NCBI GenBank assembly: GCA_009760855.2 | Contig: WPIO01000057.1 | Location: 1,632,501 to 1,696,500, forward strand | Reading direction: 5' to 3' | Origin: Cristatella mucedo | Lineage: Eukaryota; Bryozoa; Phylactolaemata; Cristatellidae | Length of the DNA stretch: 64,000 bases | Part shown: positions 1 to 10,169 of the stretch, one piece after another | Layout of the letters: each line of letters starts with the position of its first letter | How positions within the stretch are numbered: the first letter of the stretch is position 1 | The notes under the pieces: model-generated | The model's input: only the letters and a program-made list of their open reading frames with translations | The model's database searches: none | What the model was told of the DNA's origin: nothing | Program-made: the position numbers and the translations under genes

Positions 1-1730
1 GGGTTATTTGATATTTCCACAAAATGTATATATCTAAATGCGTTCTTATCGATATGTATATTAAAACCTGTAAAATCAACAACTGGTCTGGGTAGTCACC
101 AGAAATTGCATCATATCGATCAAATCAACAGAGCCGACAGCTAAATGCGATCTCCGACAAATCTATAAGGCCTACGCTTTTCCCAATCGAATGTGGTGAT
201 TCTAGTCTCATAGTGAGCCGTAATGGCTCACTAAGTAAAGCAGTTGCTTTTCACGACCTCGCCCTGATGTCGTGGGTTCGAATACTGTGGTGGGCGATCC
301 TTTATTGCCACTAGAAGCTGTGGGGATAACCGTTAAGGCTTTTCTGTCACTGTACAAAAAGAGGCTGTCAAATCAGCTAGCATTTCTGCTAAAACATACC
401 AGCTTCACTATTACCCTAACAAACTTGAAATCGATTTTCAGCTTTCGTACAATCATTTATGTATCACCTTATACTTTTGCCTACTGATAAACTATCTGAC
501 ATTTACGTTATTATAATTTGGTCTCGGACAATCCCCATCTCAGCATTAGATGATCTCGACAACATACTAGCGAAAGTAAAATCATTTAGAGACCAAGATT
601 GCCTGGTAAGACCCTTAATTCTGAAACTGATTGCCACGTATGGTCATAACTAGCAATTACATCGTTTAATTTAGGTCCCAGCTATATACTATTATCTTTT
701 TAGCAGCTTTTCTTTTAAAATCGTGAGGAATTCGACTTCTGATTCCAAGTCTGTTCGGCTACCTGCATATCTATAGTTGAGTCTATTTTACTACACAGCG
801 GTTCTCGTTGAGAATGACCATAATCTTTTATCTATTTACCTTTGCATGTTCGCCTTACCTTAGTTTTCTTTGCTTGTAATTGACTGATATTGTACTGCAA
901 TAGCTTAAGTTGGAATATAACAAACGGTTGATTATGAAGTACTTAGATTGATAGAGTCTCTTATGTTTTCACACCATAAATGAGTGTATTTGGAGATATT
1001 TTAGTCGGGTTACAGCTGCCATTCAAATAGTTCACTGAGCCTTTTCATAGAGCATGTTAAACTACTTATATTGCTAACACGTGCTTCCCGATCTAATAGG
1101 TAAACGATTGGTAGGTTAATCTGGTCATAGAGTTGTTCTAAACTCGGCTCTGTTTCGTTTTCAATAATAAGAATATTTCCTCTAAATTTAAAATGCATGG
1201 AATATTTTTTATCGTTGCGATTCGAATTTTTCATGTTGTCTATCTGTCTTTAGAACTTATGTGGGGTTTCTTTTTGTCAGTAGATGCGTAGAAATGTAAA
1301 AGTACATTTAGTTAAGATTTGTAAGCTTTTATTTTTCATCATTGCTTTATTTTAAACTGCAATTAGTTTACCATTAAGAGCATTAAAAAAATCCGGTCTC
1401 AATAATGCAGTTAAGTATTGGACGAGTGAATTTTTAATAATCCTCCTAACACTCGACAAGTCTTACAGGTTTTTGTATACTAATTCTGCTCGTAATAAAA
1501 TACTGGTTCAAACTATAATTAGCAGCCTGGGCGTGACGTCGTTGTAGCTCTATATAACTCTTTTACTTTTGGACTTTAGCTACAGGAACTGTGTGATACA
1601 TTTTACTTGTAGGAAAAAATCTCACGAAAATATAATTACAGCTTGTAAGATACTCCAATAATTTGCTAACCAGAATTAAGTATACTACTGCATATTCAAA
1701 ACAAACATACAACGACTGATTATATTCAAT
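1..1730. repeat. 1.7 kb duplicated unit, copy 1
   Basis: This stretch is repeated at 2804-4534 in the same orientation with roughly 80-85% identity throughout and only small indels. Both copies open with a gggttatt block and end just after acaaacatacaacgactgatt. The left copy touches the window edge, so its true start is unknown. A tRNA-like promoter motif lies near its left part. A 71-codon open frame at 272-487 is shared by both copies, but its differences are mostly amino-acid-changing and it starts with GTG, so it is not supported as a gene. The unit could be an old mobile element or a local segmental duplication. Confidence 0.75.
214..297 (+). other. tRNA-like promoter head (SINE-like)
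   Basis: Near 223-240 there is a box-A-like stretch (tggctcactaagtaaagc), and at 275-285 a box-B-like GGTTCGAATAC follows at tRNA spacing. This is the layout of the tRNA-derived head of a SINE or of a tRNA relic. The copy at 3015-3100 keeps the same layout with a weaker box B (ggttccagta). No clean cloverleaf or acceptor stem is evident, so a functional tRNA gene is unlikely. Confidence 0.4.
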
Positions 1731-1992
1731 ATAGCTCGTAGGCTAGGTTAATCTTGTCTTAGCTTTAGAGTATGTAGTACCAGGCTGCAAAGGACTTCCC
1801 TGCAGCAATTCCAATATTCTCGGACTAAGTAACCAGTCCTTTTAAGGGCACTCTAAATTGCTGTCTTACGTTTACTGGTACGCAAAAATGTGGTTGATGA
1901 AATTAGGTTTAGTATTTACTGGCTGAATACGAATAGAGGTCTAGAAAGACCCTAGATCAATTTGATTCAATATCTACGACCGATAATGTAGT
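1731..1992. other. No recognised feature
   Basis: This is AT-rich single-copy sequence between two duplicated blocks. No coding frame or repeat was recognised. Confidence 0.4.
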
Positions 1993-2430
1993 ATTGCATG
2001 CATCAATCTACCGAGGTAAAAGTGAGTTAAGGGCATGTAGGCGAATCCGTAACTGAAAGTACAAGCGGTTTTGAGGTCAACTTTGATAATTAGCAGAGTT
2101 TTTCCTTTCACCGCATACTTTGTCTCAGCAATTAAGCTAATGTTTGAAGTAGAATTGTAAATCGCATTGAAATAGTGGTTTGCAAATTGTATGGGGGAGG
2201 AGCATTCATAGGGCAAAAAAAGAAAAGTAGTTACTGTGAATCTTAGGCTGTAGCAAGCTAGCTGGTATTTATTATCTACTTGTGACAGGAATTCTTAATT
2301 AAAGATTTTACTTTTTTTGAGGAGCATAGCAAAGACAGGTTCACAGAGTATACACGGAAAATGCTACCGGACTAACTAAAGGTAAGAAGAAACGTCAGTA
2401 TCAGGTTTGAAATGTCCTAGTTTAGGGATA
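1993..2430. repeat. 0.44 kb duplicated segment, copy 1
   Basis: This segment matches 9392-9836 in the same orientation. The match begins near attgcatgcatcaatctac and ends after a well-conserved block containing ctaaaggtaagaagaaacg. It carries the minus-strand coding-like block at 2037-2126. On the plus strand, the conserved aaag/gtaaga also resembles a splice donor. Confidence 0.7.
2037..2126 (-). CDS. Exon-like coding block, unidentified protein (copy 1)
   Basis: The minus strand reads ETKYAVKGKTLLIIKVD, then LKTACTFSYGFAY, inside an open frame of 80 codons (1974-2216). Compared codon by codon with the second copy at 9437-9526, the 29 codons from GAG to GCC differ at nine synonymous sites and only three amino-acid-changing sites. 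That pattern is expected of a translated sequence under constraint. A one-base indel just upstream of GAG|ACA breaks frame agreement there, so the exon may begin after that AG as a splice acceptor. Downstream of FAY, amino-acid changes become frequent, so the exon probably ends nearby, but no shared GT donor was found. The family was not recognised. A duplicated exon of one gene, or a conserved fragment of an old element, are both possible. Confidence 0.45.
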
Positions 2431-2571
2431 GCATTTTATCGTGATTGCTTTGCCGCAATTTTAAAGTGGAATGAAATAGATTGCCTTATCTGAGGATGCT
2501 TGATTGAATGTAGTATTATTATCTGCGAGTCGGCGTTTGTACTCGTGTGCTTGAGCGTGTCACTGAGATAC

Positions 2572-2790
2572 AGATATAGAGAGAGAGAGAGCCCAAGAGA
2601 GGGAGAGAGAGAGAGAGTGAGAGGGAGAGAAAGAGGACAAAAAGAGAGACAGGGAGACGGACAGGGCGAAAGAGGGAAAGACCGATACAAGTAGAGCAAC
2701 AGAGAGAGAGGGAGAGAGAGCTCAAGGGAAAGTAAAATAAAGCAAGAGAACAGAAAGCGAAAGAGAGTTTAGGTAGGTAAATTAAAGCAC
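2572..2790 (+). repeat. Purine-rich (GA)n low-complexity tract
   Basis: About 220 bases are almost entirely A and G, built from interrupted GAGA and GGGAGA runs. Open frames in this tract on both strands (Arg/Glu-rich or Ser/Leu-rich) are composition artefacts. Confidence 0.9.
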
Positions 2791-2803
2791 TATGATTGAA
2801 CAC

Positions 2804-4534
2804 GGGTTATTAGATATTTCACAAAATGTATATATCTGAATGCGTTCTTATTGATAAGTATAGTAAAAACTATCAAATCTACAACTGGTCTGGGTAGTCC
2901 CTAGAAATTGCATCATATCGATCAAATCAACTGAGCCTACAGCTAAGTGCGATCTCTGACAAATCAATAAGGCCTACGCTTTTCCCAATTGAATGTGGCG
3001 ATTCTCGTCTCATAGTGAGCCGCAATTGCTCGCTAGGTAAAGCGGTTGCTTTTCACGACCTCGCCCTGATGTCGTGGGTTCCAGTAATGTGGCGGGAGAT
3101 CCCTTATCGCCACTGCAAGCTGTGGTTATAGCCGTAAAGGCTCTTCTGTCACTGTACAAAAAGAGGCTGTCAAATCAGCTAGCATTTTTGCTAAAATACG
3201 CTTGCTGTACTATGGCCCTAACGGACATGGAATCGATTTTCAGCTTCCGTGCAATCACTTATATATCACCTCATAGTTTTTCCTACTGATAAATTATCTG
3301 ACATTTAGGTTATGGTAATTTGGTCTCAGACAATTTCCATCTCAGCCTGTCATGATCTCGACATCATAATAGCGAAAGTAAAATGATTTAGAAACCAAGA
3401 TTGGCTGGTAAGAAATATAGTGCTGAAACTGATTGCCACGTATGGTCATTACTAGCAACGCCATCGCTTAATTTAGGTCCCAGCTAAATCATATTATCTT
3501 TTTAGCAGCTTTTCGTTTACAATCGTGAAGAAGTCGAATTTCAATTCCAAGTGTGTTCTGCTACCGAAATGTGTATAGTTGAGTCTATGCTACTACACAG
3601 TGCTCCTCCTTGATAATGACCGTTATATTATATCTATTTGATTTTTCATGTTCGCCTTACCTCAGTTTTCTTAGCTTGCTCTTGACTGATATTGTACTGC
3701 AATTAGCTTAAGATGAAGTATAACCTAATGGTTACTTTTGAGGTACTAAGATAGGTAGAGTCTCTTATTTTCGTACCCTATACGTGAATATATTTGGACA
3801 GATTTAAGTCAGGTTATAGCCAACATTCAACTGCTTCACTTAGTATTTTTAGTGAGCATGTTAAACTACATACATTTCTAACACGTCCTTCGAAATCTAA
3901 TAGGCAAACGGTCGATAGATTAATCTGTTTATAGAGCTGTTCTAAACTTGGCTCTCGGTTTTGTTTTAAGTGCTAAGAATATTTCCTCTAAATTTAAAAT
4001 GCAGTGAATATTTTTTGTCGTTGCGATTGGAATCTTTCAGGTTGTATATCTATCTTTAGAACTTATATGGGGTTTCTTTTGTCAGTAGATGCGTAGAAAA
4101 GTAAAAGTACATTTAGCTAAAATTGTCAAGCTGTAATTTTTAATCTGTGCTCTATTTCAAACTGCATTTTGCTTACCATTAAGAGTATTTAAATAAATCA
4201 TCTCTCAACAATGCAGCAAAGTATTAGACGGTTTAAATTTTTATAATCTTAATAACACGGAAAGTCTTAAAGGCTTTTGTAAACTAATTCTACTTGCAAT
4301 ACAATACCGGTTCAAACTCGAATTGTCAGCCAGGACGTGATGTCGTTGAATGCTATATCAATTTTCTACCTTAAGACTTTAGCTACAGGAACTGTGTGAT
4401 ACATTTTACTTGAAGGAAAACAATCATGAAAGTATAATTACAGCTTGTAATTCACTGCAATAATTTGCCTACTAGCATTAAGTATACTACTGCATATATA
4501 AAACAAACATACAACGACTGATTCTATTTTACAT
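2804..4534. repeat. 1.7 kb duplicated unit, copy 2
   Basis: This is the second copy of the unit at 1-1730, in the same orientation and about 2.8 kb downstream. The sequence diverges after about 4534, where the left copy also diverges. The left border is sharp at gggttattagatatttc, directly preceded by the purine tract and a short spacer. The tRNA-like motif recurs at about 3015-3100. Confidence 0.75.
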
Positions 4535-5165
4535 ATTGGTATGTGCTATTAGTGATATAGTTACTTGCTCTACTGCCCATGCGAACATAAATAGAGAAAC
4601 TTGGGCAATCTACTTAGCTGACTGCACCAAACGTTACCGAAGAGGTGGAGTATGTAAATTTTACACGGATGATTTCATAGATGTTGTGCCACCTTTGGCA
4701 TAGAGTTTATCTATATCATGGCATTCTAACGTTTATAATAAACTCATCAGTGTTGTACGGAAGGACCAACTGTGCTTTTTATTAGAAGCGTCTGAGCTTA
4801 GGCATAGAATATATAATGTTTTTCAAAAATGATGTTGATGGCACAAATTTGGTGAACCATTTGCAGAAATCCAGCAACCATTAAAGCTGGCAAGCAGTTG
4901 CAATACCTTCAATTCTGAAGTAACATTGTTATAAACTCTACTCGTCATAACACAATATCGGATATCGGGATACTCTGCCTTTAAGAATAGGATTTCTGTG
5001 TCCTCGATCGTTGTGCTAATGCAACCCAGTTGGCAACTCAACATATAATTAATTTTAGATGTAACAACACTCCCCATATCAGAATTGCAGTTTAGGCTAG
5101 CTTTAAATTGCTACTGCTCCTGAATGCATATTTTTAGCAGGTCCTTTTTCAGAATTTTTTAAGGT
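4535..5165. other. No recognised gene
   Basis: This is AT-rich sequence. A minus-strand open frame of 84 codons (4823-5077) has short Cys-spaced segments and one N-glycosylation-like NVTS, faintly like part of an immunoglobulin fold. The cysteine spacing is too short, there is no strong splice context, and no second copy was seen to test it. Confidence 0.35.
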
Positions 5166-5169
5166 GTCT

Positions 5170-5395
5170 ATTTGAGAGAGAGTAGCTTCGCTCCCCTGCC
5201 CTACTCACCTGCCAAAAAGGCGACCATTGGTTTAAACGTCTAATTGAAACAACACCAGACCTTAGTCGATCAGTCAAATAATAGCACAATTAAAAGTTTA
5301 ATACACTAGATAAAATGCCCTCAGAGAACTAGTAATGTTTCTAGGCACGTGAAGTTCGCTGCTCAGGAAACATAATCGGGGTAGCCTGCTAAAAC
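5170..5395 (-). mobile_element. LINE family B 3'-end fragment in a short duplicated block
   Basis: The stretch from cctgccctactcacctgccaa to about 5395 recurs at 7400-7595. Its right half (about 5300-5395) is the reverse complement of the family B 3' terminus: tagataaaatgccctcagagaact, then the fragment corresponding to CCTAGAAAGA and the GCAGC of the 3' UTR. Only the last hundred bases or so of the LINE are present, so this is a 5'-truncated remnant that shares its flank with the copy at 7.4 kb. Confidence 0.6.
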
Positions 5396-7396
5396 CCCAT
5401 GGTATATGATTTTTTTTAAACTCGTGTATTAAACATAAACTTGTTATAAATGCAAGCTCAATTTGGTGGTTGTCAGATGACTGGAAAATGGTCAATAAAA
5501 TTATTATGTAAGACCTATTTAAACCGGAAGTAGTACATCGAGCTCAACAAAATAATTTTCTTTGACAAATAACTGAGCAGGAACTGTGGTTTTCTGGTGA
5601 AATCTGCTAATATAAGCTACTCAGCACTAAACAGACCCTTAAAAAATAACTGTTGAAAATGATAAAACGTAAAAATTTCCCGGAAATGACACGCCCCTCA
5701 GGATCACTAGTCCGACTGGTAGTATAACAAGATCATATAAGAGTAAACCACCTACCGGCAGGGTGACTAGTCCTTCCTCCGCTTCCCCGCCTCACCCATA
5801 GCAACTGGTGGTAAATGGCATTCCAAGGCCCTCTCCTTATTTACTTGGCGGAAACCTGTTTACATTGGTATGATTACATCGGATCACAAACCGGAAGTGA
5901 CTGTCATTTGGCCAGAACACGAACATTAGGGATAATGTATTCAGAATTTGCTGCGACCGGGGCCGCCGTAACTAAGGAGTCAATTATCACGGCACCTCAT
6001 GAATCCTGGGACAGCTGATCCAGTTCGTGTAGCAGCCAAACGCACGGGGCTACGGTAGCTAGCGGTTTTTTGGTCGGCGGCCGGTCAGCGTGGTGACTTG
6101 GATGGAGCTAGCGCGTCGTTTACTCGAAGTCAGTCTGAAAATGTTGATTCATTTCTATTCAAGGAAAATTTAGGTGATTTGAAGTTCTCATTTATGTCGC
6201 TAATATTTTGATACTTGTATTGGCGAATGCTGGTGAGCCGCCCGGCTGTATCCTGGATTGCCGGCCTGCGGTATGAGACCTATCGCGGATATGATCTGCT
6301 TTGGCTGTAGAAGTATCTTTTTAGGTTGATCTATTCCTAAGATCAATATTTATCTATTTATGGATTGGTTCGTGCGATGATAGCGTTTCCTAGTGCTGCC
6401 TCTTGGTTATAGCTTGGAGTTCTCAAGTTTATCTGCAAACGACAGTCCAATGCCTTCTGTCATTTATATCCTATCCCCTAAAATAATGATCCGATCACCT
6501 TAGAATTTTGGAATATATGATTGATTGTAGTTACATAATCATTTCAGCTTTTTCGTATGCATATTGGACCTCAGTAGAGATACCTGTTTTGGTCAAAACC
6601 AGCTGTGTTTGTCGTGCTAAGCCGTTGTCATCCTTTTACTCTCATGGCGTAAACATATCACAGGTAGGCTACTTGTGACCGAATCAACGTGAAATTCGAA
6701 ATACATGCTCTTAAGTATGTTGTTTGATGTTTTATGGCGACAAATATAGTAACAATTTTGTTATTCGTCACATACATGCTTTGGCAGCTTAAGTTGGCTT
6801 CTCTGAGTGCTGTCACAGCAGTAGTACTTGGTACCTGGTAAATTGTACAACTTGGTCGATACTGGGCCGATCTGTGTGGAACTTGGAATATAGGTGGAGC
6901 TCACCTGCCTTCACGTTCCCCTACTCTGTGCATCTACGTATGATGAGTTTTTATGCATATAACGTGCCTGTCACAAAGTAATCGTACCGTGGACTGTGTT
7001 CGTGATGACTGTAAACAGTTTGAGATGTCAAATTTTAAAAAAATTGTGGGGGAGAGTTTCTACTCGAGTGTCTCGCATCTTTTTAGCGGTTTACCATATT
7101 TGTACAATGCGTTTTTTAATCTGAAAAATGTGGAGCTGCCTTTTAGCTGCAGTGCTATACGTTACCTTGGACTTTTACAGGTCGTCAGAAGGTCAACACT
7201 GCAGCTATATCACATCAAACAATAGCTAATGCTTCCAGTGTTATTCGTGCTCATTTTCATGCTATTCAGTTTACTGGTCTTCGTACGATATTTAATAAAT
7301 GTGCTTTTTGGGGGACAACTCTCACAATTCACAGCCATTTTGGGGGATAACTCCTACTACTGGCTGCCTTACCCCCTACGTGGCTTCTACTTAAAA
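5396..7396. other. Unassigned region with a GC-richer, CpG-containing patch
   Basis: No gene was recognised. From about 5690 to 6330 the sequence is GC-richer than its surroundings, with CpG-bearing stretches (gcggccggtcagcg, gctagcgcgtcg). It holds an open frame of 67 codons at 5815-6018 that does not resemble a known family. At about 6950-7330 an open frame of 90 codons is followed by sequence faintly like the 5' part of family B, but too diverged to call. The GC-richer patch could be a promoter or first exon. Confidence 0.35.
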
Positions 7397-7399
7397 GGG

Positions 7400-8140
7400 A
7401 GTAACTTCACCCACCCTGCCCTACTCACCTGCCAAAAAGGCTACCTTTGGCTTAAAAGTCTAATTAAAACAAGACCAGGCCTTAGTCGATCAGATAATAA
7501 TAGCATATTAGTAATTATAATTCACTAGATAAAGTGCCCTCAGAGAACTAGTAATGTTTCTAGGCACGTTACATTCGCTGCTCAGGAAACATAATCAAAT
7601 GGTTAGTGGTAGCATTTTCAATAAACAGCAAGAATCACGTGGTTAGGGATGTCTTGCACAATCACTTCATGCAAATGTGGTTATTGACAGCATGCTCAGT
7701 GTCAGCATTCAAGAGGACACAAAGGTCGGATCAGACGTACCAACTGAAAGCTGTGATAAATTGAGCATTTTCAATTGCTTTTTAATGTGGTTAATTCAGG
7801 GACTGTCATTAGGCAAGTCAGGAGCGAGTTCCTGTCTTTGGGTGCCTAAGAACTAAATCCCGGTCTCCGAGGATTCAAGATCTTTAAGAGGTATAGATGA
7901 ACAGTTTGATTCCGGAAAATTGGTGACATGGTACTTAGCCTGGAGGGGCAGTAGATCCGATACGTAGGCTGGAGCCGAAGAATTACGGGACCTGCAAGTG
8001 AGGATAAAACCTTGAACTTGATAATTTGCCTGACAGGTAGCCAGTACCCGTTGGGAGAAGTGGTGCGATGACTTATCTGTGAAACTTACTAAAGACAAGC
8101 CTAGATGCAGAGTTCTGCACCAGCTGCCAGCTCTTGATTG
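7400..8140 (-). mobile_element. LINE family B (L2 clade), 5'-truncated, minus strand
   Basis: Read on the minus strand, this holds the C-terminal part of the family B polyprotein (8098-7853, including a segment like AYxSDLLPLQAKYHVTNFPE that aligns with AYLSDILFYQAKHRTNRFSE of the best copy). It then has the 3' UTR with the repeated gcatgctgac-type motifs, and ends near 7510 with the GGGCACTTTATCTAGTG-like terminus and a short AT-rich tail. The reverse transcriptase catalytic region is absent. The remnant lies head-to-head with the plus-strand family B fragment at 8440. Confidence 0.75.
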
Positions 8141-8439
8141 AGTATGACGGCAGCCAATCCAGTAGTCGGTTACTGAAGTTAAAACGAGATCTCACAAATT
8201 TTCATTCTCAATGTATATGTACTTTATCGGAATCAGCCATTCTTTGTGCAGCAAATATATTAGGCAGGGTCAGAAATGTATTGTCCCCATCGTGTTCTCA
8301 GGTCATGGTTCAGCTGGTGACTAGGGACAGTTTTATCGGTTATTTGCATTTAGACTACATGACAATGTTTTCACTATTTTTCAAATTATATCCTTAAAAC
8401 AAGATTCTCCACTGCTTTAGCTACAATTTGATGCTGCTA

Positions 8440-9290
8440 GCATATGTCCCCTGAAGTCTCTGCTAAGCACAGGCTTCCCGTTCCGAAATGATGTTTCACT
8501 AGATGACCACTTGAGCTCCACAATCAAGCCTGCCTACTTTGTGGTACATGACATTGCTAAAATTCCTGCAGGTATAGACATATATACCACACCTGAATCG
8601 AGGCATGCATTTATGTCTTCCCCACTTACCCTTTTTTAAATACCACTTGCTGGTTTACCAGCTAGTGTGATCAAATACTTACAGTTGGTTAAAAATTGGC
8701 AACAAGCCTCGCCCGTCGTGGGCCTATCAGGTGCTGGGTCACAACATTTTTGTCGAACTGCACAAGCTCTTTGTCATACAAAAAATTGCCTTCAAGGTTT
8801 CCTAATCAGTTTTACATCGCTCAATGCGTTTGCTTCAGTCTACCTACAAGAAGTACTTCTCCACCAGGCTAAGCATTGCACCACACCAGACTTTCGGAAT
8901 AGAATCGTATAGCTGCACCTCACAGCCATCTAAAATCCTTCGGAGACGACGCCTTTAGCTCGTACGATTTCACAGTCTCAAAAAGCACCTCCGACTGGCT
9001 TCACGACATCTCGCTACTTAAAGCGTTTAAAAAGAAGCTATCATTGCACCTATTTACTACAGCATTACGTGGGTCTGTGTGGTTGTCAGTTTGAGTGCCG
9101 GTGCCTGCTGAGGCTTTGCAATCCACAAAGATAAATCTTTATATGTTGACTATGCTACCTTTATTCAAGCTATGTTTGCTTTCTTTGAGCATGCCATCAC
9201 TAACTATTCAAGTGTGCTTACTTTGTAGCATTTGTAAACTGCCTAGAAACAAATCAAAGGTTATGATTAGTAGTACTATTACCAGCAATG
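8440..9290 (+). mobile_element. LINE family B fragment, plus strand, diverged
   Basis: Diverged but collinear with the last third of family B: the segment like SLDDHISSTVKSTYFQLHNIAKI (8495-8570), then the C-terminal LxxFASVYLQEVLLHQAKH stretch at about 8815-8880, the F(K)KKLSLHLFTTAL end at about 9030-9070, and the 3' UTR. It is broken by many frame changes. Its 5' end faces the 5' end of the minus-strand copy at 7400-8140, leaving about 300 bases of unassigned sequence between them. Confidence 0.7.
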
Positions 9291-9391
9291 ATTTCTTCTA
9301 AAAATTATAAATGAAGAACAAACCAATTCTCTTCAATTCGCACTAATTTAAGTCAAGTTTTCCTAACTAAAGGTACATCTATTTAACTATG

Positions 9392-9836
9392 CATTACATG
9401 CAATAATCTAGGGAGGTAACAGTGAGTTAAGGTAATGTAGGCAAATCGGTAAATGAAGGTACAAGCGGTTTTGGGGTCTACTTTAATAATTAACAGTGTT
9501 TTCCCTTTCACAGCATATTTTGTCTCGCAATCAAGGTAATGTTTGAACTCAAAGTATAATGCACGTTGAAATAACGGTTCAAGAATTCTGTGAGGGAGAG
9601 GCAAACATAGGGCAACCTATGATTGAAGGAGAAATACTTATTGTTAATCCTGTGCTGTAGCAAGCTAGCTTATAGTTATTAGCTACTCGTGACATGAATT
9701 ATAAATTAAAGCTTTTCCCATTTTTGAGGAGCATAGCAACGAAAGACTCACAGAAGATACACGGAATGCTTGCACAGTCACTAAAGGTAAGAAGAAACGT
9801 CAGTACCAGGTTTGAAACGTCCTAGTTTGGGGATAG
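9392..9836. repeat. 0.44 kb duplicated segment, copy 2
   Basis: This matches 1993-2430 in the same orientation at about 80-85% identity. It includes the coding-like block on the minus strand at 9437-9526 and the plus-strand ctaaaggtaagaagaaacg block near 9778. Flanks on both sides differ from copy 1. Confidence 0.7.
9437..9526 (-). CDS. Exon-like coding block, unidentified protein (copy 2)
   Basis: The minus strand reads ETKYAVKGKTLLIIKVD, then PKTACTFIYRFAY. It aligns without gaps to the block at 2037-2126, with nine synonymous against three replacement differences over 29 codons. A possible acceptor AG lies in gattgcgag directly before ACA, where the two copies lose frame agreement through a one-base indel. 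No family was recognised and no partner exon is certain. The excess of synonymous change is the only strong evidence that this was translated after the duplication. Confidence 0.45.
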
Positions 9837-9857
9837 ACACTGTACAAGGCAAGTACA

Positions 9858-10166
9858 TTGCTAAATCAAAACCTTTGGATATTTAGGTTTTCTCAAGCAA
9901 ACTATTTAGCAACCAAGAAAATATCAATACTTACGAACACCAACTTGCACGATGGCGAAAGCAACAAGACTGAGTACAGGGTGAAGTTGCATTTCATACG
10001 GATGCAAGCCGTGAAAGATAAACCTCTTCCTGGAGCAGCCTACACTATCACTACCGGATCCGCTGATGCCCGGATATGCGTCTTGCACATTAACAGCCGG
10101 TGTCCTGCTATCTTATCAGCAACTGACGATCAAACAGAGCTTAAAAAGATATATTGGTTTGCATAG
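9858..10166 (+). CDS. Open frame of 102 codons, unknown
   Basis: The frame is open from an ATG at 9858 to a stop at 10164-10166. The composition is protein-like rather than low-complexity, with stretches such as TEYRVKLHFIRMQAVKDKP and a Cys-containing C-terminal half (ARICVLHINSRCPA). It lies directly downstream of the duplicated 9392-9836 segment, but it has no second copy to test for selection. It has no clear signal peptide or membrane segment. It may be an exon fragment, a chance frame or the remnant of an unrecognised repeat. Confidence 0.22.
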   Translation: MLNQNLWIFRFSQANYLATKKISILTNTNLHDGESNKTEYRVKLHFIRMQAVKDKPLPGAAYTITTGSADARICVLHINSRCPAILSATDDQTELKKIYWFA

Positions 10167-10169
10167 TAT

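Noticed and set aside
214-297. A functional tRNA gene
   Set aside because: Box A and box B are present but no complete cloverleaf with paired acceptor stem is visible. It is better read as a SINE-like head or relic.
272-487. 71-codon frame present in both copies of the 1.7 kb unit (also 3074-3289)
   Set aside because: It begins with GTG inside a tRNA-like motif. Differences between the copies are mostly replacement changes (about 22 replacement to 8 silent by eye), as expected for neutral sequence.
2436-2803. Several frames of 64-94 codons around the purine-rich tract
   Set aside because: Low-complexity translation of (GA)n/(CT)n, not genes.
4823-5077. Possible fourth immunoglobulin-like segment
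   Set aside because: Cysteine spacing is too short for the fold and there is no convincing splice context.
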